64,000 nucleotides of DNA from Variovorax gossypii (GCF_003965815.1 NZ_RXOE01000001.1:620001-684000), one strand, 5' to 3'; positions 33,671 through 43,500 are shown, counted from the first letter of the stretch. Numbers and translations are program-made. Notes: generated by a model not told the origin, from the sequence alone.

Positions 33671-34687
33671 ATGACCGTTCCCCTCGATCACTTACCGCCC
33701 TCGCGCCGCAGCGTGCTGCAGGCCGGAGCGGCAGCCGCCCTGGTCGGCTCCGCGGGCCTGCTGGGGGCCTCGGCGTGGTCCCAGCCACGCAAGCTGACCT
33801 TCGCGTGGAGCCAGGCGGGCTTCTGCCTCGCGCCGGTGCCGGTGGCGCTGGAGCGCGGCTTCTTCGAGAAGAACGGGCTCGACGTCGAACTGCTCAACTG
33901 GGCCGGCTCGTCCGACCAGATGCTGGAGGCGCTGGCCACCGGCAAGGCCGACCTGGGCGTGGGCCTGATCCACCGCTGGGTGAAGCCGCTCGAGGCGGGC
34001 TTCGACGTCAAGGTGGTGGGCAGCGTGCACGGCGGCTGCCTGCGGCTGGTGGGCGCCAAGGCCGCGGGCGTGACGACCGACCTGGCCAGCCTCAAGGGCA
34101 AGACCATCGGCGTTTCGGACCAGAACAGCCCGGCCCGGCAGTTCTACGCCATCCACCTCGCCAAGAAGGGCATCGACATCGAGAAGGACGTCGACTGGCG
34201 CGTCTATCCGGCCGACCTGCTCGACGTGGCGGTGAAGAAGGGCGAGATCCAGGTGATCGCCGACGGCGATCCGAACGTGTTCCTCATCGAGAAGCGCAAC
34301 CCCGGCGTCTTCACCGAGATCGCCAACAGCGCCAAGGGCGAATACGCCGAGCGCCTGTGCTGCATCGTCGGCGCGCGCGGCGAGCTGGCGCGCAACGACA
34401 AGCCGCGCGCCGCCGCCGTGGTGCGCGCGCTGGCGCAGGCCTCCGACTACGTGGCCGAGAACCCCAACGAGGCCGGCAAGATCTATTCGAAGTACGCGCC
34501 CAAGGTGCCGCTCGAAGACCTGCAGAGGCTGCTGGCCGAGCTCACCTACAAGCACCACCCGGCCGGCAAGGCGCTGCGCAACGAGGTCGAGGCCTTCGCC
34601 ACCGACTTCCGCAACGCGGGCATCCTGAAGAAGAGCACCGACGTGGTCCGCTTCGCCAACCACGTGTCGCTGGACGTCCTGGCATGA
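33671..34687 (+). CDS. ABC transporter substrate-binding protein, SsuA/TauA/NrtA type
   Basis: A 338-residue periplasmic protein. The N-terminus SRRSVLQAG...LVGSAGLLGASAWSQ has a twin-arginine signal. The mature start KLTFAWSQAGFCLAPVPVALERGFFEKNGLDVELLNW and the DQMLEALATGKADLGVGLI segment are typical of sulfonate/nitrate/thiamine-precursor binding proteins. The ATG at 33671 has GGTGGAG upstream. First gene of a four-gene operon. Confidence 0.9.
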   Translation: MTVPLDHLPPSRRSVLQAGAAAALVGSAGLLGASAWSQPRKLTFAWSQAGFCLAPVPVALERGFFEKNGLDVELLNWAGSSDQMLEALATGKADLGVGLIHRWVKPLEAGFDVKVVGSVHGGCLRLVGAKAAGVTTDLASLKGKTIGVSDQNSPARQFYAIHLAKKGIDIEKDVDWRVYPADLLDVAVKKGEIQVIADGDPNVFLIEKRNPGVFTEIANSAKGEYAERLCCIVGARGELARNDKPRAAAVVRALAQASDYVAENPNEAGKIYSKYAPKVPLEDLQRLLAELTYKHHPAGKALRNEVEAFATDFRNAGILKKSTDVVRFANHVSLDVLA

Positions 34688-35775
34688 GCACGGCTGAACA
34701 GATCCTCGACGCGCCGCTCGGATTGCAGGGCAGCGCGCACGCACCGGCCTCCGCCGCGCCCCGGGCACCCAAGGCGCCGCCCGCACCGCAGGCGACGACG
34801 CTGCGGCCCGCCGCTCCCACGGGCATCTGGCCCACGGGCCTGCTCGCTTCGGTCGCCTGGGTCGTGCTGGGCCTGCTCACGCTGCTGTGGCCGAACAAGG
34901 AAGTCGGCTTCAGCGACTGGGCCTTCACCCGCGAGTTCGGCATTGCCACGCTGGTGATCGCCGCCCTGCTCTTCGCCGTCGCGCTGCTGGGCAGCCGTGC
35001 CGGCAGACTGGCGCGCACGCTGCGCCCGGCCGGGCAATGGCTGGTGGCGCTGGCCGTGGGCCTTGCGCTGTGGGAGATCTCCACCGCCAAGCTCGGCGTG
35101 CTGCCCTCGCCCTTCTTCGCGCCGCCGCAGAGCCTGATCGACGTGGTGCACGAAGACTGGCAGCGTCTGGGCCTCTCGACCGCGCATTCGCTGCGCCTGC
35201 TGGCCAACGGCTTCGTGCTGGGCGCGCTGGTCGGCTTCCTCACCGGCGTTGCCATCGGCTGGTCGCGCATCGCGGGGTACTGGGTGCATCCGCTGCTGCG
35301 CTTCCTGGGGCCGGTGCCCGCGTCGGCGCTGCTGCCGCTGGCCTTCTTCTTCGCGCCGTCGAGCTATTCGGCCGCCGTGTTCCTCGTGGGCCTGGCCACC
35401 TTCTTCCCGGTGGCTGTGCTCACCTGGTCGGGCGTGGCTTCGGTGCACAAGAGCTACTACGACGTGGCGCGCACGCTGGGCGCGTCGGAGCGCTTCCTGG
35501 TGCTGCGGGTGGCGATTCCGGCGGCGCTGCCGCAGGTCTTCGTCGGCCTGTTCATGGGCCTGGGCGCCTCGTTCTCGGTGCTCATCACCGCCGAGATGAT
35601 GGGCGTGAAGGCCGGGCTGGGCTGGTATCTGCAATGGGCCCAGGGCTGGGCGGCCTACGCCAACATGTACGCGGCGCTGCTCGTGATGGCGGCGCTGTGC
35701 TCGGGCCTCATCACGCTGCTTTTCAAGGTGCGCGACCGCGTGCTGTCGTGGCAGAAAGGAACCGTGAAATGGTGA
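34684..35775 (+). CDS. ABC transporter permease, SsuC/TauC type
   Basis: A 363-residue inner-membrane protein. The C-terminal two thirds is a BPD-type permease with the EAA-like loop YYDVARTLGASERFLVLRVAIPAALPQ. The N-terminal 115 residues are an extension: a Pro/Ala-rich start plus two further membrane segments. Typical SsuC proteins are about 100 residues shorter. The ATG overlaps the binding-protein stop. Confidence 0.9.
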   Translation: MSTAEQILDAPLGLQGSAHAPASAAPRAPKAPPAPQATTLRPAAPTGIWPTGLLASVAWVVLGLLTLLWPNKEVGFSDWAFTREFGIATLVIAALLFAVALLGSRAGRLARTLRPAGQWLVALAVGLALWEISTAKLGVLPSPFFAPPQSLIDVVHEDWQRLGLSTAHSLRLLANGFVLGALVGFLTGVAIGWSRIAGYWVHPLLRFLGPVPASALLPLAFFFAPSSYSAAVFLVGLATFFPVAVLTWSGVASVHKSYYDVARTLGASERFLVLRVAIPAALPQVFVGLFMGLGASFSVLITAEMMGVKAGLGWYLQWAQGWAAYANMYAALLVMAALCSGLITLLFKVRDRVLSWQKGTVKW

Positions 35776-36575
35776 CGAATACCGTGCTTCCTCCCGCGCC
35801 CCCACCCACTGCCAAAGCCGGCGGCGCCCACATCGACATCCGCGGCGTCAGCCACTGGTTCGAGGTGTCCGGCGGCGTGCTGCAGGTGCTCGACGGTGTC
35901 GACCTGCAGGTGCGCCCCGGCGAATTCGTCGCGCTGCTGGGGCCCAGCGGCTGCGGCAAGTCGACCCTGCTGCGGCTGGTGGCCGGCCTCGAGCCCGCGA
36001 CCACCGGCGCCATCACGCAGAACGGCGAAGCCATCACCCGGCCCGACCCGTCGCGCATCGTCGTGTTCCAGGATCCGACGCTCTACCCGTGGCGCAGCGT
36101 GTGGGACAACGTGGCGCTGGGCCTGCAGGCGCGCGGCGTGCTGAAGGAACAGCGCGCGCGCGTGGACGAGGCGCTCAGGCTCGTTGGCCTCACCGAGTTC
36201 GCGAAGGCCTTTCCGCATCATCTTTCCGGCGGCATGGCTCAGCGCGTGGCGCTGGCGCGCGCGCTGGTCAACGACCCGCAGCTGCTGGTGCTCGACGAGC
36301 CGCTGGGCAAGCTCGATTCGCTCACGCGCATCGCGATGCAGAGCGAGCTGGTCAACCTGTGGCAGCGCGCCGGCTTCTCGGCGCTGCTGGTGACGCACGA
36401 CGTGGAAGAGGCTCTCTTCCTGGCCAACCGCGTGATCGTGCTGAGCGATCGCCCGGCGCGCATCGCGGCGGAGCTGGTGGTCGACCTGCCGTACCCGCGC
36501 CATCGCGGCGATCCGAAGCTGGCCGAGCTGCGGCACGAGGCGCTCAAGCACCTGGGCCTCGACGCCACGTGGTGA
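35769..36575 (+). CDS. ABC transporter ATPase, SsuB/TauB type
   Basis: A 268-residue ATPase with Walker A GPSGCGKST, Q-loop VVFQDPTLYPW, signature LSGGMAQR, Walker B LLVLDEP, and H-loop VTHD. The start is at 35769, 7 bases inside the permease gene; GTG at 35772 is an alternative. It energises import by the adjacent permease. Confidence 0.94.
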   Translation: MVTNTVLPPAPPPTAKAGGAHIDIRGVSHWFEVSGGVLQVLDGVDLQVRPGEFVALLGPSGCGKSTLLRLVAGLEPATTGAITQNGEAITRPDPSRIVVFQDPTLYPWRSVWDNVALGLQARGVLKEQRARVDEALRLVGLTEFAKAFPHHLSGGMAQRVALARALVNDPQLLVLDEPLGKLDSLTRIAMQSELVNLWQRAGFSALLVTHDVEEALFLANRVIVLSDRPARIAAELVVDLPYPRHRGDPKLAELRHEALKHLGLDATW

Positions 36576-36583
36576 GGAGGTAG

Positions 36584-37744
36584 ATGAGCGATCTGCCCGA
36601 GGCCGGTTGGCTCAACCTGCTGATCGGCCTGCTGCAAGGCGCTCAACTGCAGCTGCTGCGCCTGCTCGACGCGCTGGGGCTGGCCGGGCACGCGCACGGC
36701 CAGCCGGCGTGGCCGTGGGCGCTGCGGCTGTCTGGAGAGAACCTGCTGATCGATCTAGGGCAGGCGCGAAGGCTCGGGCTCACGGTAGTCCTGCTGGCGG
36801 CGGTGCTGCTGGTGCTGCTGCTCGCCCTGCTCTGGCGCCGCCGTCGCGCCTGGCTGGTGGTGCTGGCCGCGCTGCTCGTGGTGGCGACGCCCTGGCCCGA
36901 AGCCAGCGTGGTGCTGGTGCCGGCGTATCCGACGAGCTTCCAGGCATCGCGCACGGGCTTCACGGCCGACAGCATCGAGCGCGGGCGCGTGCTCTTCGCG
37001 GCGCAGTGCGTGGCCTGCCACGGCACCGACGGACGCGGCCAAGGACCGCTGGCTTCGTCGCAGCCGGTGTGGCCGCCCAACCTCTCCGGCCCGCTGCTGT
37101 GGCGCCGTGCCGATGGCGATCTGCTCTGGCATGTGCTGGACGGCATGCGCGACCGGCGCGGCAACACGACGATGCCCGGCTTCGGCACCAAGCTGAGCGA
37201 CGCGGACGCCTGGGCGCTGATCGATTTCATGAAGGCCCAGGGTGCAGGCGAGAGCCTGCGCGCGGCCGGACTGTGGGCACAGCCGATCGCGCCGCCCGAC
37301 GTGACCGTGCAATGCGGCAGCAAGCTGCCGCGCAGGCTGGCCAGCTGGCGCGGGCAGCGCGTGCGGGTCGTCGCGGCGGGTGACGGTGCGTCGCCGCTCG
37401 ACGATCCGCGCCTCGTCACCGTATTCCTCGCACCCGACGCCGGAGCAGCCGCGCGGCACGCCGGCGACTGCGTCTCGACCTCGCCCGCCGCATGGACCGC
37501 CTTCTCGCTCGTCGCCGCGACCACGCAGCTCGCGGGCACCCAGTTCATCGTGGACCGCGACGGCTGGCTGCGCGCACGCGGAGAGCCCGGCAAGGGCGCG
37601 TGGAGCGACGACGACCTGCTGTGCCGCACCGAACAACCCCCATCGTCCGGCGTCCGTCCGCTGGCGGCGGACGGCCTCGGCGCCCTCATCGCCCGCATGG
37701 ACGCCGAGCCGGTGCGCTTCGTCAAGGGCGGGTACGTCCACTGA
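36584..37744 (+). CDS. Membrane-anchored c-type cytochrome
   Basis: A 386-residue protein. The N-terminal quarter has two hydrophobic segments (about 65-82 and 88-102). A periplasmic monoheme domain follows, with CVACH (Cys142, Cys145, His146) and a candidate sixth ligand Met197 in [16 protein letters not shown]. The C-terminal 140 residues form another domain with two Cys residues (CVSTS, LLCRTE), which I do not recognise. It lies 8 bases downstream of the ABC ATPase, so it belongs to that operon; a cytochrome is not a standard part of such importers. Confidence 0.85.
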   Translation: MSDLPEAGWLNLLIGLLQGAQLQLLRLLDALGLAGHAHGQPAWPWALRLSGENLLIDLGQARRLGLTVVLLAAVLLVLLLALLWRRRRAWLVVLAALLVVATPWPEASVVLVPAYPTSFQASRTGFTADSIERGRVLFAAQCVACHGTDGRGQGPLASSQPVWPPNLSGPLLWRRADGDLLWHVLDGMRDRRGNTTMPGFGTKLSDADAWALIDFMKAQGAGESLRAAGLWAQPIAPPDVTVQCGSKLPRRLASWRGQRVRVVAAGDGASPLDDPRLVTVFLAPDAGAAARHAGDCVSTSPAAWTAFSLVAATTQLAGTQFIVDRDGWLRARGEPGKGAWSDDDLLCRTEQPPSSGVRPLAADGLGALIARMDAEPVRFVKGGYVH

Positions 37745-37833
37745 CATCGCAGGCCGCAACGGGACTACGATGTTTTTCCGGGGCTCCTGCCATCCATCGA
37801 CTCAGTTCATCAACCCTGAAGGAGACAGACACC

Positions 37834-38040
37834 ATGTCCAGCCACGTCTACAAGACACTAGAACTCACGGGCTCTTCGCCGACCGGCATCGAGGACGCGG
37901 TGCAGACCGCCATCGCCAAGGCGCACGAGACGGTGCGCAACATCCAGTGGTTCAACATCACCGAGACGCGCGGACACGTGGTCGATGGCAAGGTGGCGCA
38001 CTGGCAGGTGACGTTGAAGATCGGGTTCACGCTGGAGTAG
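37834..38040 (+). CDS. Dodecin family flavin-binding protein
   Basis: A 68-residue protein with the dodecin pattern [26 protein letters not shown], the flavin-stacking Trp in [14 protein letters not shown], and the [11 protein letters not shown] end. Dodecins form 12-mers that store FMN/riboflavin or CoA. Ribosome site AAGGAG upstream. Monocistronic. Confidence 0.94.
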   Translation: MSSHVYKTLELTGSSPTGIEDAVQTAIAKAHETVRNIQWFNITETRGHVVDGKVAHWQVTLKIGFTLE

Positions 38041-38060
38041 GCACGCTTGCAGCCGGCGCC

Positions 38061-39704
38061 TCAGCAATTGATGCTGTGGCGTGCCCAGTAGGCGACGTGC
38101 GAGCCTTCGGTGGTCATGTAGTCCACGCACATGTCGACGAACCGGTCGGCACCGTGGTTCTTGTCCGACCACAGGCGCTTGGCTTCCAGGTCATGGTTCA
38201 GCGCTGCCAACGCATGCGCATAGCACAGGGACGTCCAGACAATCAGCTGTACCTGGGCGTTGCTCAGGCCCAGCACGTTGCCGGCGCGGGTGCGCAGCTT
38301 GACGATCAGCGCCACTGCGACGTTGGCCGCGAACTGCGGCAAGTCGGTAACGTCGGCGAGAAATGCCGCGAGCTGGGTCCGGTTGCTGGTGTTGAAGTTG
38401 ATGGTCCATACGAACGCGAGGTCATGAAAAGCCAGGCCCTGCCCGTGCGGCCTTCTGTAGACGGCGATAGCGCCTCCAGTGGCTCGCACGGGCATGAAGT
38501 CGTTCAAGGCTTCGATGCCGGCCATGATCATGCCGATGCCTTCGGGCGGCCGTGCAGCCGGCGGCAGCGTATTGCTGATGTCCGTGTAGCGGGCCAGCGT
38601 GGCGAGTGTCCTTTCGGGGTCGCCCTGGAGCTTCATGTCGGTGCCGAAACCGGCCGTGCTGCACATGGCCGAACCCACGATCATCAATGAACCATCGCCG
38701 GTGCCCACGGCCAGCAATGAAGGCCGGGAGCTGATGGCGAGGTTGCGGTCGTAATAGGCCACCAGCTGCGCCTGCGTATCGCGGTCCAGCATTGCACGAA
38801 TGCCGGTGTCCCTGGTGTGTGCGGCCCCGAGCGCGTAGACCAGCAGATCCACCGGGAGCCTGATGACCTGCTCCGTCTGATCGACGAACTCGAGCCCCAG
38901 GAACGGCGAGCCGACATGCGGCCGAATGATCTTGATGTTCGTCAGCTTCAGCACCGCGCGCTGGTCGCGGGTGCTCTCCCTGACCTCGGTGTTCCTCGAA
39001 CCCGCCGGGAAAGCCGCCTCGAAGCGGACGTCGACGTTCCAGGCGTCCCCGCCGTTGCCGGGGCGAGTGAACCAGCGCACCACATTCATCCCGCGCATCT
39101 TCGCCAGCTCGACGACCCATGCCGCGGTAGCGGAGCCGCCATACACGGCGATTGTCTTGCCGCGCGTGTCCTCGTCCCGCGGCATCTTCCAGTGGGGCGA
39201 CATGAATTCCGTGCCGCCGACCACATACCCGTCGAGATTCCGCACGTCCACGCCGATGTCACCGTTTTCACCGACCATCAGCGGACGCGCGGGGCCGGGT
39301 CCGACAGCAATGATCACGTTGTCGCAGAAAATGGGCAGCTTCGCGCTCCACACCCTCCCGCAAACCTCATACTGCCCGTTCGGCAGGCGCCTGATGCTGT
39401 CCACCAGCGAGCCCGGAAACTGGAAGTGGGTGTTGCTTCTGAAGTGATATTCCACCAAGTCTGCAAAATTGCCCGCCAGCATGAAGGGCGTCGCGCCCGG
39501 CTGCGGTGGCGCATTGAAGCCCCGCGGCCCGCTCAGCAGGTTGCCCGTCAGCAGCGGAGCAGGCTGCCCCATCTTGTGCGTAGGGGCGATCTGTTTCCAT
39601 AGATCCGGCCCGCCGACACCGATCACGGTGCCCAGAGTGCGGCTGGCCGACATCAGGTACGCGGCAGCGGAAATTCCACAGCCGATGACGACAGTACGAG
39701 GCAT
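38061..39704 (-). CDS. FAD/NAD(P)-dependent oxidoreductase, flavin-monooxygenase-like
   Basis: A 547-residue protein with two nucleotide-binding motifs: an N-terminal FAD one (VVIGCGISAAAYL, residues 5-17) and an NAD(P) one in the middle (IAVYGGSATAAWVVELAK). This arrangement is as in FMO/N-hydroxylase-type enzymes. The GTGDGSLMIVGSAMCSTAGFG stretch resembles the second FAD contact. The last 150 residues form a helical region I do not recognise. Substrate unknown. It stands alone, convergent with dodecin (20 bases between stops). Confidence 0.72.
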   Translation of the reverse strand: MPRTVVIGCGISAAAYLMSASRTLGTVIGVGGPDLWKQIAPTHKMGQPAPLLTGNLLSGPRGFNAPPQPGATPFMLAGNFADLVEYHFRSNTHFQFPGSLVDSIRRLPNGQYEVCGRVWSAKLPIFCDNVIIAVGPGPARPLMVGENGDIGVDVRNLDGYVVGGTEFMSPHWKMPRDEDTRGKTIAVYGGSATAAWVVELAKMRGMNVVRWFTRPGNGGDAWNVDVRFEAAFPAGSRNTEVRESTRDQRAVLKLTNIKIIRPHVGSPFLGLEFVDQTEQVIRLPVDLLVYALGAAHTRDTGIRAMLDRDTQAQLVAYYDRNLAISSRPSLLAVGTGDGSLMIVGSAMCSTAGFGTDMKLQGDPERTLATLARYTDISNTLPPAARPPEGIGMIMAGIEALNDFMPVRATGGAIAVYRRPHGQGLAFHDLAFVWTINFNTSNRTQLAAFLADVTDLPQFAANVAVALIVKLRTRAGNVLGLSNAQVQLIVWTSLCYAHALAALNHDLEAKRLWSDKNHGADRFVDMCVDYMTTEGSHVAYWARHSINC

Positions 39705-40185
39705 GTGTTTCCAGTTCGAGGAAGTGAGAAATCTCCAGCCTTCACCTGGGTTGCTGCTTCATTCCCCTCTTTGGAGCGCCCACCGATGTCGTCGGGTATC
39801 GATGCGACTTGTGGGTATCAAAGACCGAAGAAGTCCCGAGTCCGATTCTTCTGACGCCCCGATTCGCGGCGCGCATCGAATTCTTCGATTGGCTGAGAGT
39901 TCGTAGTTTTCTGCGACTCGTCCGAACTGCACATCCCCGGAACGGGTGAACTCAAAAGTTCCTGTGCTGCTGCGCGCAGTGGTTCAGATGATGTTCGGCC
40001 TGGCTTGGTGCCGCGAACGCGCGCGTGTCAGCACTTGCGGGAAATCCGCGATATGCCGTCGTTCGAAAGAATCCCGAGCGGACGCTCGAAGCGCGCATCG
40101 GCGATACCAGAAGGCAGCGAATGGACGAGACGCTCGGCGCCTGTCGATCCCGCCGCGCTCTCTTGGGAAAAGCCGTCGCCAGTCG
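39705..40185. other. 481-base gap, no gene; contains repeat and palindrome elements
   Basis: No supported reading frame. GGGTATC is repeated at 39798-39804 and 39822-39828. A palindrome with 3-base spacer, ATCGAA-TTC-TTCGAT, is at 39875-39889. These lie upstream of the minus-strand oxidoreductase gene and might be regulator sites. The rest shows short unsupported frames only. Confidence 0.4.
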
Positions 40186-40680
40186 CTAGCGCAGATACCC
40201 CAGGTCGCGCACATCGGACCGCACGGCCGACCGGTCCGCGCCCTGCATCGGCAGGCTCACCAGCAGCTCGAGCCTGCGGCGCAGCGAGAACAGCGTCTGA
40301 ATCGCGTCGTGCGCGACCTTGTCGGGATCGGCACCGCCGGCCACGTCGGGGTATTCCCACAGCGCCGCATCAGGCTGGCCGGGCCAGCGCGGCTGGCGCA
40401 GTTCGGTGGCGGCATCCAGCGTGATGACGAAATCGGCCACCGGGGCATTCGACCGCGCCAGTTCGTCCCAGCTGCGCGGCAAACGGTTGGGAACGGGAAT
40501 GCTCGCGCTCTTCAGCGCGGCCACGGCGGCGGGATGGAATTCGCGGGCGACCTGTCCGGGCTGGCCGCAGGAAGACGCCGAGAACCGCTTCGGGTCCAGG
40601 TGCGCGAGGCACGCTTCGGCCAGGATGCTGCGCAATGAATTTCGTCGCGAGACGAATATCACGCCGATACGTTTTTGCAT
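40186..40680 (-). CDS. ArsC/low-molecular-weight phosphatase-like protein lacking the catalytic Cys
   Basis: A 164-residue protein with the LMW-phosphatase/arsenate-reductase fold signature at its N-terminus. The P-loop normally reads CxxNxxRS; here it is VSRRNSLRSILAEACL, with Ser11 in place of the nucleophilic Cys and Arg17 kept. The downstream segment DFVITLDAATELRQPRWPG corresponds to the usual general-acid/DxxW region (normally VITVCDxA..). With the nucleophile changed it probably cannot dephosphorylate or reduce arsenate and may bind an anion or act as regulator. Divergent from the CoA-ligase/GNAT gene. Confidence 0.72.
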   Translation of the reverse strand: MQKRIGVIFVSRRNSLRSILAEACLAHLDPKRFSASSCGQPGQVAREFHPAAVAALKSASIPVPNRLPRSWDELARSNAPVADFVITLDAATELRQPRWPGQPDAALWEYPDVAGGADPDKVAHDAIQTLFSLRRRLELLVSLPMQGADRSAVRSDVRDLGYLR

Positions 40681-40793
40681 GGAAGCTTGAATATAGCCAC
40701 GCGCGCTGACCACGTCATGACTTAGGTCAACACTCCCTCGACACTGCGTCTTGCCGTCGCCGAAAGGCGCGGAACGGTGCAGACTCGGGGGTC

Positions 40794-43496
40794 ATGGACA
40801 AGCATTTCCTGACCCCGCTCTTCGCGCCCGCCTCCATCGCGGCATTCGTAGGCAATGCCGACGACCCGGGCGGACAGACGCCGGCCGGCCGCACGCTGCG
40901 CGAGGCCTTCCGCGCCGACCGCTTCGACGGCACTCTGCGCTTCCTGGACGTGCGCACCAAGGGCACGCTCGAGGAGCTTGCGCAGACCCATGCCGACCTC
41001 GCCCTGATCGCGCTGGCGCCGCGCGACGTGGCTGCCGCGCTTGAAATCGCCGGACGCATCGGTTGCAAGGCGGCGGTGGTTCTTTCAAGTGGTATCGGGG
41101 CCGACGAGGCGGCGCAGTGGCGCAAGATCGCGCGCCGCGAGGGCGTGCACCTGCTGGGGCCGAATTCGCTGGGCTTCCAGCGCCCGCTGCTGCATCTGAA
41201 CGCCAGCGTGGCCGGCCCGCTGGCCCGGAGCGGGCCGCTCGCGCTGGTGGCGCAGTCCGGCGCGCTCACGGCCTCGATGCTCGACTGGGCGCGCCAGAAC
41301 GGCGTGGGATTTTCCAGCGTGGTATCTCTGGGCCCGCACACCTCGGTCGACATTCCACAGGTGCTCGACTTCCTGGCCAACGACCAGGCAACGCACAGCA
41401 TCATCGTGTACCTCGAGGGCATCGCCGACGCGCGCCGCTTCATGAGCGCGCTGCGCTCGGCCTCGCATGCCAAGCCGGTGGTGGTGCTCAAGGCCGGGCG
41501 CAAGCCGGCGGGCAACGAGGCGGCGCAGACGCACAGCGCAGCCATCGTGGGCAGCGACGACGTGTTCGACGCCGCGCTGCGCCGCGCGGGCGCGGTTCGC
41601 GTGCGTTCCTTCGTCGAGCTGTTCTCCGCCGCCAAGTGCCTTGCCTCACGCTACCGCCCCGTGGGCAAGCGACTTGCCGTGGTCACCAACGGCGGCGGGC
41701 CCGGCGTGCTGGCGGCGGACTGGATCAACGAGATCGGGCTGCACCTGGGCAAGCTCTCGGCGCCCGCGCAGAAGGTGCTGCAGCCCGCCCTGCCCCCGCT
41801 CGCTTCGCTGGCCGACCTGGTCGACCTGTCGGAAGAGGCGCAGCCGGCGCACTACCGCGCCGCCATCGACGCCGCCTCGGCCGACAGCCAGGTCGACGGC
41901 GTGCTCGCCATCTTCTCGCCCAAGGCGGGCGCCGATGCCGCAGCCACGGCCAAGGCGCTTGCGGACATTCCGAGGCCGATGAACAAGCCGCTGCTGGCCT
42001 GCTGGATGGGCGATTCGTCGGTAGGCAAGGCGCGCACGGTGCTGGCCGACGCGACCATTCCGAGCTTTCGCACGCCCGAGGCCGCGGTGGGCGCCTTCGG
42101 CAACATCGCGGCCTTCTACCAGAACCAGCAGCTGCTGCAGCAGACGCCGCCGCCGCTGTCGGCGCTGGCCAAGCCCGACATCGAGGGCGCGCGGCTGCTC
42201 ATCGAGAGCGTGCTGGCCGAGCGGCGCCATGTGCTGACGGAAATGGAGTGGAAGTCGCTGCTGTCGTCCTTTCACATACCGATCACGCGCACGCTGCTCG
42301 CTCGCAGCGCCAGCGAGGCGATGATGATCGCGACGCAGCTGGGCTTTCCGGTGGCGTTGAAGATCGACTCGCCCGACATCCCGCACAAGTCGGACGTGGA
42401 AGGCGTGGCGCTCAACGTGCTCAACGGCACCGCCGCGCGCGACACCTACGTCGAGATGATGGAGCGCGTCGCCCGCCTCGCGCCCGAGGCGCGCATCAAC
42501 GGCGTGACCGTGCAGAAGATGGTGCGCGCGCGGCGCGGCCGCGAGATCTACGTGGGCATGGTCACCGACGAGCCCTTCGGGCCCGTCATCGTGTTCGGCG
42601 CGGGCGGCACCATGATCGAGCTGATGAACGACCGCGCCATGGAGCTGCCGCCGCTCAACCAGTTCCTGGCCCACCGGCTCATCGAGCGTTCGCGCGTGGC
42701 CGAGACGCTCGGCGAATGGCGCGGCGCGAACGCCGTGGACATGGAGGCGCTGGAAGACCTGCTGCTGCGCGTGTCGGAAATGGTGTGCGAGCTGCCCGAG
42801 CTGCGCGAGATGGACATCAACCCCATCATCGTGGACGAGAACGGCGCCATCTCGGTCGATGCGCGCATCGTGGTGGGCAGCAGCACGCAGGCGGTGGCGG
42901 CCCACGTGGGCAACGCAGTCAACGGCTACCAGCACCTGGCCATCATGCCGTACCCCGCGCGCTACCGGCGCGAATGGCCGCTGCCCGGTGGCGGCACCTA
43001 CATCGTGCGGCCGGTGCACCCCAACGACGCGCAGATGCTGCAGGCGCTGGTGCAGGGCCTGTCGCCCGAGAGCCGCTGGTTCCGCTTCGTCTCGCGCTTC
43101 CACGAACTGCCGCCGTCGATGCTCTCGCGCTTCACGTTGATCGACTACGACCGCGAAATGGCGCTGGTGGCGGTGGTGATGGAGCGCAGCGTGTCGCCCG
43201 AAGGCACCGTGCTCGAGAGCGAGCGCATCGTGGGCGTGTCGCGCTACGTCACCAACCCCGACCAGACCAGCTGCGAGTTCTCGCTGGTGGTAGCCGACGA
43301 GTTCAGCGGCAAGGGCATCGGCTCGCGGCTGATGGAAAGCATCATCGACGTGGCGCGGGACAAGGGCCTTGCCGAGATCGATGGCCTCGTGCTGGCCAAC
43401 AACCCCGACATGCTGAAGCTCGTGCGCCGGCTCGGGTTCACGGTGAAGTCCTTCCCGGAGGATCCGGACTTCAAGCTCGTGACCTACATGCTCTGA
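40794..43496 (+). CDS. CoA-ligase (ADP-forming)-like / GNAT protein acetyltransferase (Pat-type fusion)
   Basis: A 900-residue protein. An N-terminal CoA-binding domain (about 8-130) and a succinyl-CoA-ligase-like domain carry the phosphate-accepting His region (TQTHSAAIVGSDD: AAQTHSAAIVG, about residue 247). An ATP-grasp domain follows (VALKIDSPDIPHKSDVEGV, about 519 onward). The C-terminal GNAT domain (about 736-900) has VVADEFSGKGIGSRLM for acetyl-CoA. Family members (Pat/PatZ) acetylate metabolic enzymes such as acetyl-CoA synthetase. Convergent with the dehydratase gene. Confidence 0.92.
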   Translation: MDKHFLTPLFAPASIAAFVGNADDPGGQTPAGRTLREAFRADRFDGTLRFLDVRTKGTLEELAQTHADLALIALAPRDVAAALEIAGRIGCKAAVVLSSGIGADEAAQWRKIARREGVHLLGPNSLGFQRPLLHLNASVAGPLARSGPLALVAQSGALTASMLDWARQNGVGFSSVVSLGPHTSVDIPQVLDFLANDQATHSIIVYLEGIADARRFMSALRSASHAKPVVVLKAGRKPAGNEAAQTHSAAIVGSDDVFDAALRRAGAVRVRSFVELFSAAKCLASRYRPVGKRLAVVTNGGGPGVLAADWINEIGLHLGKLSAPAQKVLQPALPPLASLADLVDLSEEAQPAHYRAAIDAASADSQVDGVLAIFSPKAGADAAATAKALADIPRPMNKPLLACWMGDSSVGKARTVLADATIPSFRTPEAAVGAFGNIAAFYQNQQLLQQTPPPLSALAKPDIEGARLLIESVLAERRHVLTEMEWKSLLSSFHIPITRTLLARSASEAMMIATQLGFPVALKIDSPDIPHKSDVEGVALNVLNGTAARDTYVEMMERVARLAPEARINGVTVQKMVRARRGREIYVGMVTDEPFGPVIVFGAGGTMIELMNDRAMELPPLNQFLAHRLIERSRVAETLGEWRGANAVDMEALEDLLLRVSEMVCELPELREMDINPIIVDENGAISVDARIVVGSSTQAVAAHVGNAVNGYQHLAIMPYPARYRREWPLPGGGTYIVRPVHPNDAQMLQALVQGLSPESRWFRFVSRFHELPPSMLSRFTLIDYDREMALVAVVMERSVSPEGTVLESERIVGVSRYVTNPDQTSCEFSLVVADEFSGKGIGSRLMESIIDVARDKGLAEIDGLVLANNPDMLKLVRRLGFTVKSFPEDPDFKLVTYML

Positions 43497-43500
43497 AAAG

